A stretch of DNA of 64,000 nt from Paracoccus endophyticus. GTDB taxonomy: Bacteria; Pseudomonadota; Alphaproteobacteria; Rhodobacterales; Rhodobacteraceae. Of the stretch, positions 28,157-38,278 are shown in pieces. The DNA is taken from contig NZ_QLUV01000008.1 in assembly GCF_003286075.1 (NCBI RefSeq), positions 62,001 to 126,000 on the forward strand. Direction: 5' to 3'. A model generated the notes under the pieces. That model was not told the DNA's origin. It made no database searches and saw only the letters and a list, made by a program, of their open reading frames with translations. Position numbers and translations under genes: made by a program. Each line of letters begins with the position of its first letter. The first letter of the stretch is position 1.

Positions 28157-29175
28157 GCCCCGGCCCCGCCCCGGCGGACGGCGCGGCGCCACAGGGCGGG
28201 CACCCGGTCGCGCCCGATCAGCACCAGCACCACAAGGATCAGGCCGATCCAGAACTGCCAGTACTGCGGCGTGATGGCCGACAGCCCGTCCTGCAGCAGC
28301 TTGAACACCAGCGCCCCGACCAGCCCGCCGTAAAGATAGCCGATGCCCCCCAGCACCAGCACCAGCAGCACGTCGGCCGAGCGGTGAAACGCCACCACGT
28401 CCAGCGACACGAACATCGTCGTCTGCGTCAGCAGCGCGCCCGCGATGCCGGCATAGACCGCGGCCATGGTGTAGATCGCGATGATCCGGCGCCCGACCGG
28501 GACGCCCACGGTCGCCGCGCGCAGGCTGTTGCCGCGGATCGCCCGCAGCGACATGCCGAAAGGCGAGGTCACGACCCGGCGCGCGAACAGGAACAGGACG
28601 AACAGCACGACCAGGCTGTAGGCATAGCCGGTGCGCCCCATCAGGTCGAACTCGAACCGCCCGAGGATCGGGTCGATCATGACCCCCTGCAGCCCGTCCG
28701 CCCCGCCCGTCAGCCAGGCCATCCTGTTGGCCGCCTCGTACAGCAGCATGGCCACGCCCAGCGTCACCATCAGCCGCGTCAGGTCCGTCGCGCGGCGCAG
28801 CAGCAGGGGCGCGGTCAGCGCCCCCAGCAGGCCCGCCGCAACCCCCGCCAGCAGCAGCCCGGTCAGCGGCTCGGCCGTCAGGTGGATCGAGGTCAGGCCC
28901 GCGACATAGGCGCCCAGCCCGAAGAAGGCGCCGTGGCCCAGCGAGACAACGCCCGCATAGCCCAGGATCAGGTCCAGCGACAACGCGAACAGCCCCAGGA
29001 TCGCGATCTCGGTCAGCAGCAGGTGGCTGTCGGGCAAAAGGGCAAAGCTGGCCGCGGCCCCCAGCCAGAACGCCGCCTCGGCCCAGTGCCAGCGCCGCGT
29101 CCGGGCCAGCAGCGCCAGCGCGCGGTCCTCGATCGAGGCGGCGGGCGCGTCCGCGCGGTCGTCGGTCGCGGTCAT
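28153..29175 (-). CDS. branched-chain-amino-acid-type ABC transporter permease (LivM-like)
   Basis: A 340-residue inner-membrane protein. The first 30 residues are polar; about 9-10 hydrophobic segments follow. SLDLILGYAGVVSLGHGAFFGLGAY is the signature segment of LivM permeases (shown here to note the GYAG and SLGHGAFFG motifs), and RAIRGNSLRAATVGV is the loop that contacts the ATPase. It forms the channel with the LivH-like permease. A single base separates it from that upstream gene. Confidence 0.92.
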   Translation of the reverse strand: MTATDDRADAPAASIEDRALALLARTRRWHWAEAAFWLGAAASFALLPDSHLLLTEIAILGLFALSLDLILGYAGVVSLGHGAFFGLGAYVAGLTSIHLTAEPLTGLLLAGVAAGLLGALTAPLLLRRATDLTRLMVTLGVAMLLYEAANRMAWLTGGADGLQGVMIDPILGRFEFDLMGRTGYAYSLVVLFVLFLFARRVVTSPFGMSLRAIRGNSLRAATVGVPVGRRIIAIYTMAAVYAGIAGALLTQTTMFVSLDVVAFHRSADVLLVLVLGGIGYLYGGLVGALVFKLLQDGLSAITPQYWQFWIGLILVVLVLIGRDRVPALWRRAVRRGGAGA

Positions 29176-29176
29176 G

Positions 29177-30031
29177 TCAGCGCCCCCGTGCCAGCAGGCC
29201 CTGCGGGCGCAGGACCAGGATGACGATCATCAGCGCATAGATCAGGAAGGCCCCGACCTGCGGCACGTAGTATTTGCCCGCCACGTCGGCCACGCCGATG
29301 ATCAGCGCCGCCAGGAACGGACCCGTCAGGCTGTCCGTGCCGCCGATGGTCACGACGATCAGGAAATAGACCATGAAGCGCAGCGGGAAGGTCGGCTCCA
29401 TCCCCAGCAACTCGACCCCCAGCGCGCCGCCGAGGCCCGCGAGGCCCGACCCCACGGCAAAGGTCACGGCGAAGATCGTGCCCACGTCGATGCCCAGGCC
29501 CCGCGCCACCCGCTGGTCGTCCACGGCCGCGCGCAGGCGGCTGCCAAAGCGGGTCCGCGACAGCACGTATTGCAGGCCCACGACCAGCAGCGCGCAGATC
29601 ACGATCAGGAACAGCCGGTATCGCCCGACCGCCACCCCGCCCAGGTCGAAGCGGCCCTGCAACCAGGTCGGCAACTGGATCAATTGCTGCTCGGACCCCA
29701 CCAGAAAGTCGGTGGCGGCGACCGTCATGAAGACGAGGCCGATCGAGAACAGCACCTGGTCCAGGTGGCTGCGGCTGTAGAGGGGCTTGTAGATCGTGCG
29801 TTCCAGCACCGCCCCCAGCGCGGCCGGGATCAGGAAGGCAAAGGGCAGGGTGGCAAGGAAGGGCACGCCCGCGCGGTTCATCAGCAGCGCCGTCACATAG
29901 CCCCCCACCAGCGCAAAGGCGCCATGGGCCAGGTTCACGAAGTTCATCAGCCCCATCGTCACCGACAGTCCCACCGACAGGACGAACAGCAGCATCCCGT
30001 AGGCTATTCCGTCGATCAGGATCGTCAGCAT
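29177..30031 (-). CDS. branched-chain-amino-acid-type ABC transporter permease (LivH-like)
   Basis: A 284-residue membrane protein with about 8 hydrophobic segments, starting ILIDGIAYGMLLFVLSVGLS after the initiating Met-Leu-Thr. NFVNLAHGAFALVGGY near residue 32, the charged RAAVDDQRVARGLGI loop near residue 125 (ATPase contact) and the late GGTDSLTGPFLAALIIGV are LivH marks. It partners the LivM-like protein and receives substrate from the binding protein encoded 78 bases upstream. Confidence 0.92.
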   Translation of the reverse strand: MLTILIDGIAYGMLLFVLSVGLSVTMGLMNFVNLAHGAFALVGGYVTALLMNRAGVPFLATLPFAFLIPAALGAVLERTIYKPLYSRSHLDQVLFSIGLVFMTVAATDFLVGSEQQLIQLPTWLQGRFDLGGVAVGRYRLFLIVICALLVVGLQYVLSRTRFGSRLRAAVDDQRVARGLGIDVGTIFAVTFAVGSGLAGLGGALGVELLGMEPTFPLRFMVYFLIVVTIGGTDSLTGPFLAALIIGVADVAGKYYVPQVGAFLIYALMIVILVLRPQGLLARGR

Positions 30032-30109
30032 TCCTGCTCCTCTGGCGCAGTCCGTGTCCGGCCTTGCGGCCCCGCGTGCCCTGCCCGCATCGACAGGGGG
30101 CGCCGCGAC

Positions 30110-31294
30110 CTATTTGCCGTGGGCCGGGTCCCTCACCGCCTCATAGGTCTTGAACTCGATGTTCCACAACGCGCCGTCCTTTTCCTCGACCCGGCGCATG
30201 TAGACGTTCTGGACGATGTCGCGGGTCTCGGGGTCGATGGTCACGGGGCCGCGCGGGCTTTCCCACGACTGGCCCTTCATGGCTTCGATCAGCGCCTCGC
30301 CGTCGGCGTCCGCCCCGGCCTTTTCCAGCGCCGCATAGATCAGGTGCATGCCGTCATACCCGCCCGCCGCCATGAAGTTCGGCCGGCCCCCCTTGCCGAG
30401 CGTGCCGTAGCCCTCGACAAAGGCCTTGTTGGCGGCGCTGTCGTGGGCGGCCGAGTAATGGAACCCGGTGATCGCGCCAAGGGCCGCGGTGCCCATGCCG
30501 TTCAGGATGTCGTCGTCGGTCAGCCCCCCGTCGCCGATCAGGCGGATGCCCGACGTGTCCAGCCCGCGCTCGACGAACTGCTTCATGAACGGGGCCGCGG
30601 CGCCCGAGGGCAGGAACACGAAGATCGCGTCCGGCTTGCGGTCCGCGACCTTCTGCAGGAACGGCGAGGCATCGGGGTTCTGCAGCGGCATCCGCAGGGT
30701 ATCGAGGATCTCGCCGCCCGCCGCGGTGAAGCCCTCGACAAAGGTCTTTTCGGCGTCGATGCCGGGGCCGTAATCCGACACGACCGTCACGACGCTCTTG
30801 ATGCCGTCGCTGGCCGCCCACTCGGCGATCTTCGATGTCACCTGCGGCGTCGTGTAGCTGGTGCGGACCATGTAGGGCGAGGCCTCGGTCACCGCCGAGG
30901 TGGCCGCCGCCATCACGACGGCCGGTGTCTTGCCCCGCGCCGCAAGCGGCGCCACCGCCAGGGCCAGCGGCGTCAGGCCAAAGCCCGCCAGCACGCCGAC
31001 CTTGTCGGTGACGATCATCTCCTGCGCGATGCGCTTGGTCGTGTCGGCGGTGCCCGCGTCGTCCTGGACGATCAGTTCGATCTTGCGGCCGGCGACGGTG
31101 TCGCCGTGCTCGGCCATGTAAAGCCGCGCGGCCGTCTCGATCTGGCGCCCGGTCGAGGCGAAGGGCCCGGTCATCGGCAGGATGAGGCCGATCTTGAACG
31201 GTGCCGCGTCCTGCGCCCAGCTTGCGGCCCCCGTCAGCGCGGTTCCCGCCGCCAGGATCGCAGCCGTGATCATCGACCGTCTTGTCATTGCCAT
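30110..31294 (-). CDS. ABC transporter substrate-binding protein (LivK/HAAT family)
   Basis: A 394-residue periplasmic binding protein from ATG 31294, which has a GGAGGGG-type site upstream; the frame open to 31396 adds an unlikely leader. The N-terminus is a secretion signal (basic TRRS, then hydrophobic ITAAILAAGTALTGA, cleavage near SWAQ/DAA). The mature part begins KIGLILPMTGPFASTG, the type I Leu/Ile/Val-binding fold, with YTTPQVTSKIAEWA and GPGIDAEKTF further on. Members of this family also bind aromatic acids, amides and urea, so the ligand is open. It is the first gene of the transporter set and lies 161 bases after the molybdenum subunit gene. Confidence 0.92.
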   Translation of the reverse strand: MAMTRRSMITAAILAAGTALTGAASWAQDAAPFKIGLILPMTGPFASTGRQIETAARLYMAEHGDTVAGRKIELIVQDDAGTADTTKRIAQEMIVTDKVGVLAGFGLTPLALAVAPLAARGKTPAVVMAAATSAVTEASPYMVRTSYTTPQVTSKIAEWAASDGIKSVVTVVSDYGPGIDAEKTFVEGFTAAGGEILDTLRMPLQNPDASPFLQKVADRKPDAIFVFLPSGAAAPFMKQFVERGLDTSGIRLIGDGGLTDDDILNGMGTAALGAITGFHYSAAHDSAANKAFVEGYGTLGKGGRPNFMAAGGYDGMHLIYAALEKAGADADGEALIEAMKGQSWESPRGPVTIDPETRDIVQNVYMRRVEEKDGALWNIEFKTYEAVRDPAHGK

Positions 31295-31455
31295 GTCGTC
31301 CCCTCCACCCCTGGCGCTGCGCGTCGGCGCGTCCACCGGGTCGCAGTGTTGGGTAACCGCCGCGACCGAGTAAAGGGAAAAGGGGGGGACAGTCACCGAA
31401 CCCCATCATGCAGAAGAACGGCACGAGACGTCAGAAGACTGGACGGGCGCCCTGC

Positions 31456-33663
31456 CTAGGGCAGCCGGTCCAGCAGCTTGTCCACGGTCGCCGGAAAGTC
31501 GCGCACGCGGATGCCGGTCGCGTTGTGGATTGCGTTCATGATGGCGCCCGCGGTGCCGCAGCAGGCCAGTTCGCCGATGCCCTTGGCCTGCATCGGATTT
31601 GCGTGCGGATCGCGGTCGGGCAGGAACGTCACCGTCATCTCGGGCACGTCCAGGTTCGCGGGGATGTGGTATTCCGCCATGTCGCGGTTGACGAAATGCC
31701 CGTCGCGGGGGTCGTTCATCACCTCTTCGGTCAGGGCCGAGCCGATGCCGAACGCCATGCCGCCAAGGCACTGCGACCGCGCGGTCTTTTCGTTCAGGAT
31801 GCGCCCGCAGGCGAAGGTCGCGGCCAACCGGCGCAGCCGGACCTCGCCGGTCAGGGCGCTGACCGCAACTTCTGCGAACTGCGCGCCCCAGGTGGCCTGG
31901 CGGACGGTCTTTTCGGTCTTGCCGGGCTTGATCAGCCCGTTGCCCTTCAGCACGTCGCCGGCCAGCACCTCGGTCAGCGGCGTCATCCGGTTGCCCGCGA
32001 TGGCCGCGCCGTCCTTCAGCGTCAGCTCGGCCTCGTCGCAGCCCAGCCGCCTGGCCAGTTGCGTGCGGATCGCCTGCGCCGCCAGCATCACCGCGCTGCC
32101 GGCCGAGGCCGCGCCGAACGACCCGCCCGACCCCGACGCGGGCGGCAGGTCGCTGTCGCCCAGCACCGTCGTCACCCGGTCCATCGGCAGGCCCAGCGCC
32201 TCGGCCGCGATCTGGGTCAGGATCGCATAGCTGCCGGTGCCGATGTCGGTCATGTCGGTTTCCACCCGCGCGGTGCCGTCGGCCAGCAGGATGACGGTCG
32301 CCTCGGACGTCTCCAGCATGTTGACGCGCACGGCCGACGCCATGCCCATCCCGATCAGCCATTCCCCCTCGCGCCGCTGGCCCGTGAGCCTGCGGTCGGC
32401 CCATCCGAACGCCTCGGCGCCCGCGCGCAGGCAATCCTCCAGCCGGTTGGACGAAAAGGGCTTGCCGGTCGAGGGGTCCTCAGACGGGATGTTGCGGATC
32501 CGCAGCTCGACGGGGTCGATGCCCGCGGCCTCGGCCAGCTCGTCCATGGCGCATTCCAGGACCGGCACGCCCACCGCCTCGCCGGGGGCGCGCATGGACC
32601 CCGCGGTGGTCTGGTTCACCCGCGCGACGTGGTGGCCGATGACGCGGTTCTCGCCGGCATAGGTAAAGGGCGTGGCCTGCGTCACCGGTTCCGAGAAACG
32701 CTCTCCCTTGAGGTTGGACACCCAGGCCTCGTGGCCCACGCCGGTCAGCCGTCCGTCCGCGTCGCAGGCCAGACGGACGCGCTGGCGGGTTTCCGACCGG
32801 CGCATCGTCGCCTCGAACACGGTGCGGCGGTGCAGGGCCACCGACACCGGCCGGCCCAGCCGCCGGGCGGCGATGGCGGCCGCCACGGCCTCGTGCGAGA
32901 TGCCCAGCTTGCCGCCGAACCCGCCGCCGACATACTGCGACAGGATGCGGACGTTGCCCGGCCGTATGCCCAGCGCATCGGCCAGTTCGGCGACGTTGTG
33001 CTTGAGCATCTGGTTGGACGACCGCACCGTCAGGCGGTCGCCGTCCCACGATGCCACGGCGGCGTGGGGTTCCATCGCCGCATGGCTCATGGCGGGGGTC
33101 GTGTAGGTGACGTCGATGCGGTGCGCGGCGGCGGTCATGGCCGCGTCCAGGTCGCCCTGCGTGGCCTGCTTGGCGGGCGGGGTCTCGCAGGGCTGGCCAT
33201 CCGCCGTGGCGACCGGCTCGCGCGCCTCATAATCGGGGCGGATCGCAAGGGCCGCGTGGCGCGCCTGTTCCAGCGTCTCGGCCACGACAAGGGCGACCGG
33301 CTGGCCCACGTAAAAGATCTCGGCCGGGTTCTGCACCGGGGCGCGGCTGGCCTGGCCCTGCGCGGGGCTGCGCAGCAGGCGGGGGTCGCGGATCACGTCC
33401 AGCACGCCCGGCATCGCCCGCACCTCGGCGGTGTTCATGCCGACGACCCAGCCGCGGGCGACGCTGGCGCGGGCCAGCACGCCGTGGACGGTGCCGTCAG
33501 GGTGATCCTCGTCGGCATAGGTGGCCCGTCCCGTCACCTTCAGCGGCCCCTCGGGGCGGTCGAGGGGCGCCGAGATGACGCCTTGCGCCGTCCGGTCCAG
33601 CAGGTTGTCGCTGTCGGGGCGGTCCATCGTGTGGTGCAGCTTCAGCTCGATCGGGGCGCTCAT
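31456..33663 (-). CDS. molybdenum aldehyde oxidoreductase, molybdopterin-binding subunit (PaoC-like)
   Basis: A 735-residue large subunit of the xanthine oxidase family. [10 protein letters not shown] near residue 250, [14 protein letters not shown] with the active-site-region arginine near residue 370, [11 protein letters not shown], and GIGELACCG with the catalytic glutamate at about 698 are all in place. Length and gene order (2Fe-2S, FAD, Mo on one operon) match PaoABC rather than two-subunit xanthine dehydrogenase. It oxidises an aldehyde or hydroxylates a heterocycle using water. The cofactor would be the cytosine dinucleotide form if it behaves like PaoC, in line with the nearby MobA-like gene. 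ATG 33663 overlaps the FAD subunit stop. Confidence 0.92.
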   Translation of the reverse strand: MSAPIELKLHHTMDRPDSDNLLDRTAQGVISAPLDRPEGPLKVTGRATYADEDHPDGTVHGVLARASVARGWVVGMNTAEVRAMPGVLDVIRDPRLLRSPAQGQASRAPVQNPAEIFYVGQPVALVVAETLEQARHAALAIRPDYEAREPVATADGQPCETPPAKQATQGDLDAAMTAAAHRIDVTYTTPAMSHAAMEPHAAVASWDGDRLTVRSSNQMLKHNVAELADALGIRPGNVRILSQYVGGGFGGKLGISHEAVAAAIAARRLGRPVSVALHRRTVFEATMRRSETRQRVRLACDADGRLTGVGHEAWVSNLKGERFSEPVTQATPFTYAGENRVIGHHVARVNQTTAGSMRAPGEAVGVPVLECAMDELAEAAGIDPVELRIRNIPSEDPSTGKPFSSNRLEDCLRAGAEAFGWADRRLTGQRREGEWLIGMGMASAVRVNMLETSEATVILLADGTARVETDMTDIGTGSYAILTQIAAEALGLPMDRVTTVLGDSDLPPASGSGGSFGAASAGSAVMLAAQAIRTQLARRLGCDEAELTLKDGAAIAGNRMTPLTEVLAGDVLKGNGLIKPGKTEKTVRQATWGAQFAEVAVSALTGEVRLRRLAATFACGRILNEKTARSQCLGGMAFGIGSALTEEVMNDPRDGHFVNRDMAEYHIPANLDVPEMTVTFLPDRDPHANPMQAKGIGELACCGTAGAIMNAIHNATGIRVRDFPATVDKLLDRLP

Positions 33664-34652
33664 GCGGCGGTCCTCACGTCGGTTCCGGTGGCCTCGGCCA
33701 GCGCCGCGATCAGCGTGCGACGGGCGAGCGGGATCTTGAAGTCGTTGTCGCCGTGCCCGCGCGCCCCCCGCAGGATGGCATCGGCGACGGCGGCGAAAGC
33801 GGCCCCATCGGGGGCGCGGCCGACCAGCAGCGCGTCGGCGTCCGGGTCGCGCCAGGGCCGGTGGGCAACGCCGCCCAGGGCCAGCGCCGCGCGGGTGATC
33901 GCGCCGTCCGCGACGGTGACGTCCGCCGCGACCGACACCAGCGCGAACGCATAGGACCGCCGGTCGCGCACCTTGCGATAGACCTGCCGCCCGCCCGTGG
34001 GCGCGGGCAGCGTGACCGCGCGGATCAGCTCGCCCGGTTCCAGCACCGTGTCGCGCTGGGGGGTGTCGCCGGGCAGGCGGTGGAACGCGGCCACGGGAAC
34101 GCGGCGGGTCCCGGCCGCGCCCTCGATCTCGACCACGGCGTCCAGCGCGGCCAGCGCCACCGCCATGTCGCCGGGATAGGTGGCGATGCAATGGTCCGAC
34201 GCGCCCAGGATCGCATGGTTGCGGTTGCGGCCGGCCAGCGCGTCGCAGCCGGTGCCGGGGTCGCGCTTGTTGCAGGCGGCGGCCAGGTCATAGAAATACG
34301 GGCAGCGCGTGCGCTGCATCAGGTTGCCGCCGGTCGTCGCACGGTTGCGGATCTGCCCGCTGGCCCCCGCCAGCAGCGCCCGCGACAGCAACGGCCAGTC
34401 GCGCCGCACCCGGTCGTCGGCGGCCAGGTCGGCGTTGCGGACCATCGCCCCGATGCGCAGCCCGTCGCCGTTGCCGTCACCATCGGGCGCGATCTCGTCC
34501 AGGCCGATGTGGTTGACGTCGATCAGCCGGTCGGGCGTCTCGATCTCCAGCTTCATTAGGTCCAGCAGGTTGGTGCCGCCGGCGATCAGCCGCCCGTCCG
34601 CCCCGATGGCGTCAGAGGGCGTGGCGGCGCGGGCATAGGCAAAGGCCCTCAT
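33660..34652 (-). CDS. aldehyde oxidoreductase FAD-binding subunit (PaoB-like, extra Fe-S)
   Basis: A 330-residue medium subunit of the CO dehydrogenase/xanthine oxidase flavoprotein type. [13 protein letters not shown] (about 22-34) binds FAD, and the second flavin motif is [12 protein letters not shown]. Right after it come the cysteines of RCPYFYD, AACNKRD and GTGCDA, the insertion that holds an additional [4Fe-4S] cluster in PaoB-type subunits and is missing from simpler relatives. It relays electrons from the 2Fe-2S subunit side to an acceptor. Starts and stops overlap both neighbours by ATGA. Confidence 0.92.
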   Translation of the reverse strand: MRAFAYARAATPSDAIGADGRLIAGGTNLLDLMKLEIETPDRLIDVNHIGLDEIAPDGDGNGDGLRIGAMVRNADLAADDRVRRDWPLLSRALLAGASGQIRNRATTGGNLMQRTRCPYFYDLAAACNKRDPGTGCDALAGRNRNHAILGASDHCIATYPGDMAVALAALDAVVEIEGAAGTRRVPVAAFHRLPGDTPQRDTVLEPGELIRAVTLPAPTGGRQVYRKVRDRRSYAFALVSVAADVTVADGAITRAALALGGVAHRPWRDPDADALLVGRAPDGAAFAAVADAILRGARGHGDNDFKIPLARRTLIAALAEATGTDVRTAA

Positions 34653-35191
34653 GCCGCATCCTCCGCGGGCGCGGCGGCGTCGGCCACCGCGCGAATGGCG
34701 GCGACGATGTTGGGATAGGCGGCACAGCGGCACAGGTTGCCCGACATGCGTTCGCGGATCTCGTCGTCGCTCAGCGCCGGGGCGGTCAGGTCGTCCGACA
34801 CCACGCTGGGCCAGCCGGCGCGCAGCTCCTCCAGCATGGCGGTTGCGGACATGATCTGGCCGGGTGTGCAATAGCCGCACTGGAACCCGTCGTGGTGCAG
34901 GAAGGCCGCCTGCAAGGGCGCCAGCGCGCCGGGGGCGCCCAGCCCCTCGATCGTGGTGATCGCGTCGCCGTCGTGCATCACGGCCAGCGACAGGCAGCTG
35001 TTGATGCGCCGCCCGTTGACGATGACCGTGCAGGCGCCGCACTGGCCATGGTCGCAGCCCTTCTTGGTGCCCGTCAGCCCCAGCCGCTGGCGCAGCGCGT
35101 CCAGCAGGCTGACGCGCGGGTCGGCCAGCACTAGCGTTTCCACCGTGCCGTTGACGGTCAGGGTGATCGGGTGATCTGTGGGTGCGGGCAC
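34649..35191 (-). CDS. aldehyde oxidoreductase 2Fe-2S subunit (PaoA-like)
   Basis: A 180-residue small subunit starting at GTG 35191, placed by a strong AAGGAG 7 bases upstream. Two [2Fe-2S] clusters are visible: C46, C51, C54 and C66 in a plant-type ferredoxin domain ([11 protein letters not shown]), then C105, C108, C154 and C156 in the helical domain (QCGYCTPGQ and NLCRC). E. coli PaoA carries a Tat signal for export; neither this start nor the longer open frame to 35290 shows twin arginines, so the enzyme is predicted cytoplasmic. First gene of the operon, divergent from the XdhC-like gene. Confidence 0.93.
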   Translation of the reverse strand: MPAPTDHPITLTVNGTVETLVLADPRVSLLDALRQRLGLTGTKKGCDHGQCGACTVIVNGRRINSCLSLAVMHDGDAITTIEGLGAPGALAPLQAAFLHHDGFQCGYCTPGQIMSATAMLEELRAGWPSVVSDDLTAPALSDDEIRERMSGNLCRCAAYPNIVAAIRAVADAAAPAEDAA

Positions 35192-35258
35192 GGCGTGGCT
35201 CCTTGCGGCGGCGGCGGTCGGCAGGGAACAAGCGGGTGGGGCAAGGGGTTCCCGTGCG
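35192..35258. promoter_or_regulatory. compact divergent promoter region, oxidoreductase and maturation genes
   Basis: Only 67 bases separate the two divergent starts, so both promoters and ribosome-binding sites must overlap or extend into coding sequence. The minus-strand ribosome-binding site AAGGAG is at 35204-35199. No regulator gene is adjacent. Confidence 0.5.
35199..35204 (-). promoter_or_regulatory. ribosome-binding site fixing the GTG start of the 2Fe-2S subunit
   Basis: AAGGAG, 7 bases before GTG 35191. It rules in favour of GTG over the frame's first start at 35290, which would overlap the divergent gene. Confidence 0.7.
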
Positions 35259-36236
35259 ATGAACGCGTTCGATCCGACTGACGCCGCCACCAGCGGCGCG
35301 CCCGCCGTTGCGGGGCAGGGGCCGTCCGGGCCCCCCGCCGCGCCCGGCTGCGATCCGGTGGGCGATCCGCTGGCCGCGCTGGCGCAGGGCGGCGTGATCG
35401 CCGTCGTGACGGGCGTCGAGGGGCCGCATTATCGCGCGCCGGGGGCCTTCATGGCGTTTCCAGCAGGCGGCGGGGCCGTCGGGCAGCTCAGCTCGGGCTG
35501 CATCGAGGCCGACCTTGCCCTGCACGCGGCCGAGGTCGCCGCCAGCGGGCGGATGCGCCGGTTGCGCTATGGGCAGGGCTCGCCCTTCGTCGATCTGGCG
35601 CTGCCCTGCGGCGGGGGCCTGGACGTGGCGCTGGTGCCGGTCCCCGATCCGGCCCCGGTGGCGGCGGCGCTGGCGCGGCGCGCGGCGCGGCGGCCGGCGC
35701 TGCTGCGGCTGTCCGAGGACGGGCTGGCGCTGGACGACACCGGCACGGCTGCGGGCTTTGCCCTGCGGCTGGTGCCGCCGGTGCAGTGCCTGACGGCCGG
35801 CGCAGGGGTCGAGGCGCTGGTCTTTGCCGCGCTGGCCGCCGCGGCCGGGCATCCGGTGCGGCTGGCGACGCCGGACCCTGCGACCGCGCGGGCCGCCGCC
35901 GCGCGGGGCGTGCCGGTGACGATGCTGGCGCCCGGCGCGACGGGGCTGGGGGCTGATCCCGATCCGTGGACGGCGGTGGTGCTGTTCTTTCACGACCACG
36001 ACCGCGAACCCCCGCTGCTGGCGCGGGCGCTGCGCTCGCCCGCCTTCTATGTCGGCGCGCAGGGCAGCCTGCGGACCCACCGGGCGCGGGTGGCGGCGCT
36101 GGCCGCGCTGGGCGTGCCGGACGACGCGATCGCGCGGCTGCGCGGGCCGATCGGGCTGATCCCTTCGGCCCGCGACCCGCAGGTGCTGGCCGTGTCGGTT
36201 CTGGCCGAGATCCTGGCCATGGCCCCGCGGGAATGA
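35259..36236 (+). CDS. XdhC/CoxI-family molybdenum cofactor maturation protein (PaoD-like)
   Basis: A 325-residue protein from ATG 35259 (AAGGGG upstream). [15 protein letters not shown] near residue 75 and LPCGGGLDV are the CoxI/XdhC N-terminal marks. The C-terminal half is a Rossmann-like domain with [16 protein letters not shown] near residue 265 and a closing [13 protein letters not shown]. Such proteins hold, sulfurate and insert the molybdenum cofactor for one partner enzyme; in E. coli PaoD serves PaoABC. Its divergent position from the three oxidoreductase genes fits that role. The stop overlaps the MobA-like gene (ATGA). Confidence 0.9.
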   Translation: MNAFDPTDAATSGAPAVAGQGPSGPPAAPGCDPVGDPLAALAQGGVIAVVTGVEGPHYRAPGAFMAFPAGGGAVGQLSSGCIEADLALHAAEVAASGRMRRLRYGQGSPFVDLALPCGGGLDVALVPVPDPAPVAAALARRAARRPALLRLSEDGLALDDTGTAAGFALRLVPPVQCLTAGAGVEALVFAALAAAAGHPVRLATPDPATARAAAARGVPVTMLAPGATGLGADPDPWTAVVLFFHDHDREPPLLARALRSPAFYVGAQGSLRTHRARVAALAALGVPDDAIARLRGPIGLIPSARDPQVLAVSVLAEILAMAPRE

Positions 36237-36793
36237 GGGGCCCCGCGGGGACGAGGGTGGGGCTGCTGCTGGCGGCCGGCCATGGGCGGCGCTTTGGCGG
36301 GGGCTGCAAGCTGGCGGCGCTGGATCGGGGCCGCCCGGTGCTGGCCTGGGCGGCCGACGCGCTGCGCGGCGTGGCGCTGGACGCGCGGTTGGCGGTGATC
36401 CGCGATCCGGCGCTGGCGCCCATGCTGGACGGCTTTGCCCTGGTCGCGCCGGACGGCCTGGACCAGTCAGCCAGCCTGCGCGCCGGGGTCGCAGCGGCCC
36501 GGCGGCTGGGCGCGGCGCGGCTGCTGATCGCGCTGGGGGACATGCCGGCGATCACCGCCGCCCATCTGGCGCGGCTGGTGGACGCCTGCACCGACGACCG
36601 GCCCGCGGCCACGGCGCACGGCAACCGGCCCGGCGTGCCGGCCTGCCTGCCGGGCGGGCTGATCGCTGCGCTGGCGGACGCGCAGGGCGACCGGGGTGCC
36701 GGGCCGCTGCTCGCGTCGATCGACCCGCTGTGCCTGGCGCTGCCCCTGGACGCGCTGCGCGACGTCGACCGGCCGGGCGATCTGCGCCCCTAG
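36233..36793 (+). CDS. MobA-like nucleotidyltransferase (molybdopterin cytidylyltransferase candidate)
   Basis: A 186-residue protein with the MobA/MocA N-terminal motif [18 protein letters not shown] (about 9-26), a LIALGDMP metal/nucleotide motif near residue 101 and a closing DVDRPGDL. MocA enzymes join CMP to molybdopterin to give the cytosine dinucleotide cofactor used by PaoABC-type enzymes; MobA does the same with GMP. The company of an XdhC-like gene and a PaoABC-like operon favours the cytidylyl form, though the specificity motif cannot be read with certainty. It ends with its stop overlapping that of the convergent xylulokinase gene. Confidence 0.85.
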   Translation: MRGPAGTRVGLLLAAGHGRRFGGGCKLAALDRGRPVLAWAADALRGVALDARLAVIRDPALAPMLDGFALVAPDGLDQSASLRAGVAAARRLGAARLLIALGDMPAITAAHLARLVDACTDDRPAATAHGNRPGVPACLPGGLIAALADAQGDRGAGPLLASIDPLCLALPLDALRDVDRPGDLRP

Positions 36794-38229
36794 GGGCGCG
36801 GCTGCGGCCCCTCGGCGCGAAACCGCGCCAGTGCCTGCCGGAACGCGGGGCGCAGGGCCGGGTCGGGCGCGATCTCGGCGGCGATGCGGGGGGGCGTGCA
36901 GACGTCCAGCGGGTCGGCCCCCGTGGCCGCCATCAGCCCCAGCCGCGCCGCGCCGAAGGCCGCGCCGAAATCGCCGCTTTCGGGAACCAGCACCGGCAGG
37001 TCCAGCGCCGTCGCGATCGCCGCCAGCCAATAGCGCGACCGCGCCCCGCCCCCCAGCGCCAGCAGCGCCTGCGGGTCCGACCCCGCGGCCCGCAGCGCGG
37101 CCAGGCTGTCGGCGAGCGCAAAGGCCACCCCTTCCAGCACGGCGCGGGTCAGGGCGGCGCGGTCGGTGCGCGCGGTCAGGCCCAGGAACCGCGCCTGCAG
37201 CGTGGCGTCGTTGTGGGGCGTGCGCTCGCCCGACAGATAGGGCAGGAACAGCGCCTCGCCCGGTGCGGCCAGACGCTCGCCCAGGGCCCCCGTCAGGGCG
37301 GCGGCGGGCTGGCCCACAAGGCCCGCCAGCCAGTCCAGCGCCGCCGAGGCCGACAGGATCACCCCCATCTGGTGCCACATCCCCGGCAGCGCGTGGCAGA
37401 ACGCATGGACGGCGCTTTCCGGCAGCGGCAGGTACCGGTCCGTCGCCGCGAACAGCACGCCCGAGGTGCCCAGCGACACGAACCCCTGGCCCGCCGCGAC
37501 CGTGCCCGCGCCGATGGCGGTCGCGGCGTTGTCGCCCGCGCCCCCCGCGACGACCGTGCCGGGCCGCATCCCCCAGTCGGCCGCCAGCGCCAGACGCAGC
37601 CCGCCCGAGGGCGCGGTCCCCTCGATCAGCGCGGGCATCTGGTCGGGGCGCATTCCGGACGCGGCCAGCAGGTCGGGCGACCACGCCCGCGCGCCGGTGT
37701 CCAGCCAGCTGGTGCCGGCGGCGTCCGACATCTCGGCGACAGGCTCGCCGGTCAGCCACAGGCGCAGATAGTCCTTGGGCAGCAGCACCCTGGCCACGCG
37801 GGCGAAGGCCTCGGGTTCGTTTTCGGCCATCCAGACCAGCTTGGGGGCGGTGAAGCCGGGAAAGACGATGTTGCCGGAAATGGCGCGGAACCGCGGGTCG
37901 GCGTCCAGCCGGGCGGCCTGGGCGTGGCTGCGCCCGTCGTTCCACAGGATCGCGGGGCGGATCACGCGGTCGCCTGCGTCCAGCGTGACCGCGCCGTGCA
38001 TCTGGCCCGACAGGCCGATCCCCTGCACCGCCGACAGGTCGTGGCGCGCGCGCAGGTCCGCGACGGCGCGTGCCGCCGCGAGGGTCCAGTCGGCGGGGTC
38101 CTGCTCGGACCAGCCGGGCGCGGGGCGCGAGACGGTCAGGGCCGCGGTCGCCGATGCCAGCACGCGCTGATCGCCATCCATCAGCAGCGCCTTGACGCCC
38201 GAGGTGCCCAGATCGATCCCCAGATACAT
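36790..38229 (-). CDS. xylB: xylulokinase
   Basis: A 479-residue sugar kinase of the FGGY family that phosphorylates D-xylulose to D-xylulose 5-phosphate. GIDLGTSGVK (4-13) is the phosphate-binding start, GLSGQMHG near residue 81 and ILWNDGR are typical of XylB, and VAGGAGDNAA plus GGGARSRYW lie in the C-terminal ATP domain. It is the last gene of the polyol operon: mannitol dehydrogenases of this type also oxidise D-arabitol to D-xylulose, which would feed this kinase. Confidence 0.94.
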   Translation of the reverse strand: MYLGIDLGTSGVKALLMDGDQRVLASATAALTVSRPAPGWSEQDPADWTLAAARAVADLRARHDLSAVQGIGLSGQMHGAVTLDAGDRVIRPAILWNDGRSHAQAARLDADPRFRAISGNIVFPGFTAPKLVWMAENEPEAFARVARVLLPKDYLRLWLTGEPVAEMSDAAGTSWLDTGARAWSPDLLAASGMRPDQMPALIEGTAPSGGLRLALAADWGMRPGTVVAGGAGDNAATAIGAGTVAAGQGFVSLGTSGVLFAATDRYLPLPESAVHAFCHALPGMWHQMGVILSASAALDWLAGLVGQPAAALTGALGERLAAPGEALFLPYLSGERTPHNDATLQARFLGLTARTDRAALTRAVLEGVAFALADSLAALRAAGSDPQALLALGGGARSRYWLAAIATALDLPVLVPESGDFGAAFGAARLGLMAATGADPLDVCTPPRIAAEIAPDPALRPAFRQALARFRAEGPQPRP

Positions 38230-38278
38230 CGCCAGTCCCTTGCCCCGGATGCCCGCCCGTCCCGTCCGCCTGCGCGCC

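Noticed and set aside
29174..33954. Long plus-strand frames of 761 and 848 codons
   Set aside because: Antisense to the transporter and molybdenum enzyme genes, with composition typical of GC-driven shadow frames.
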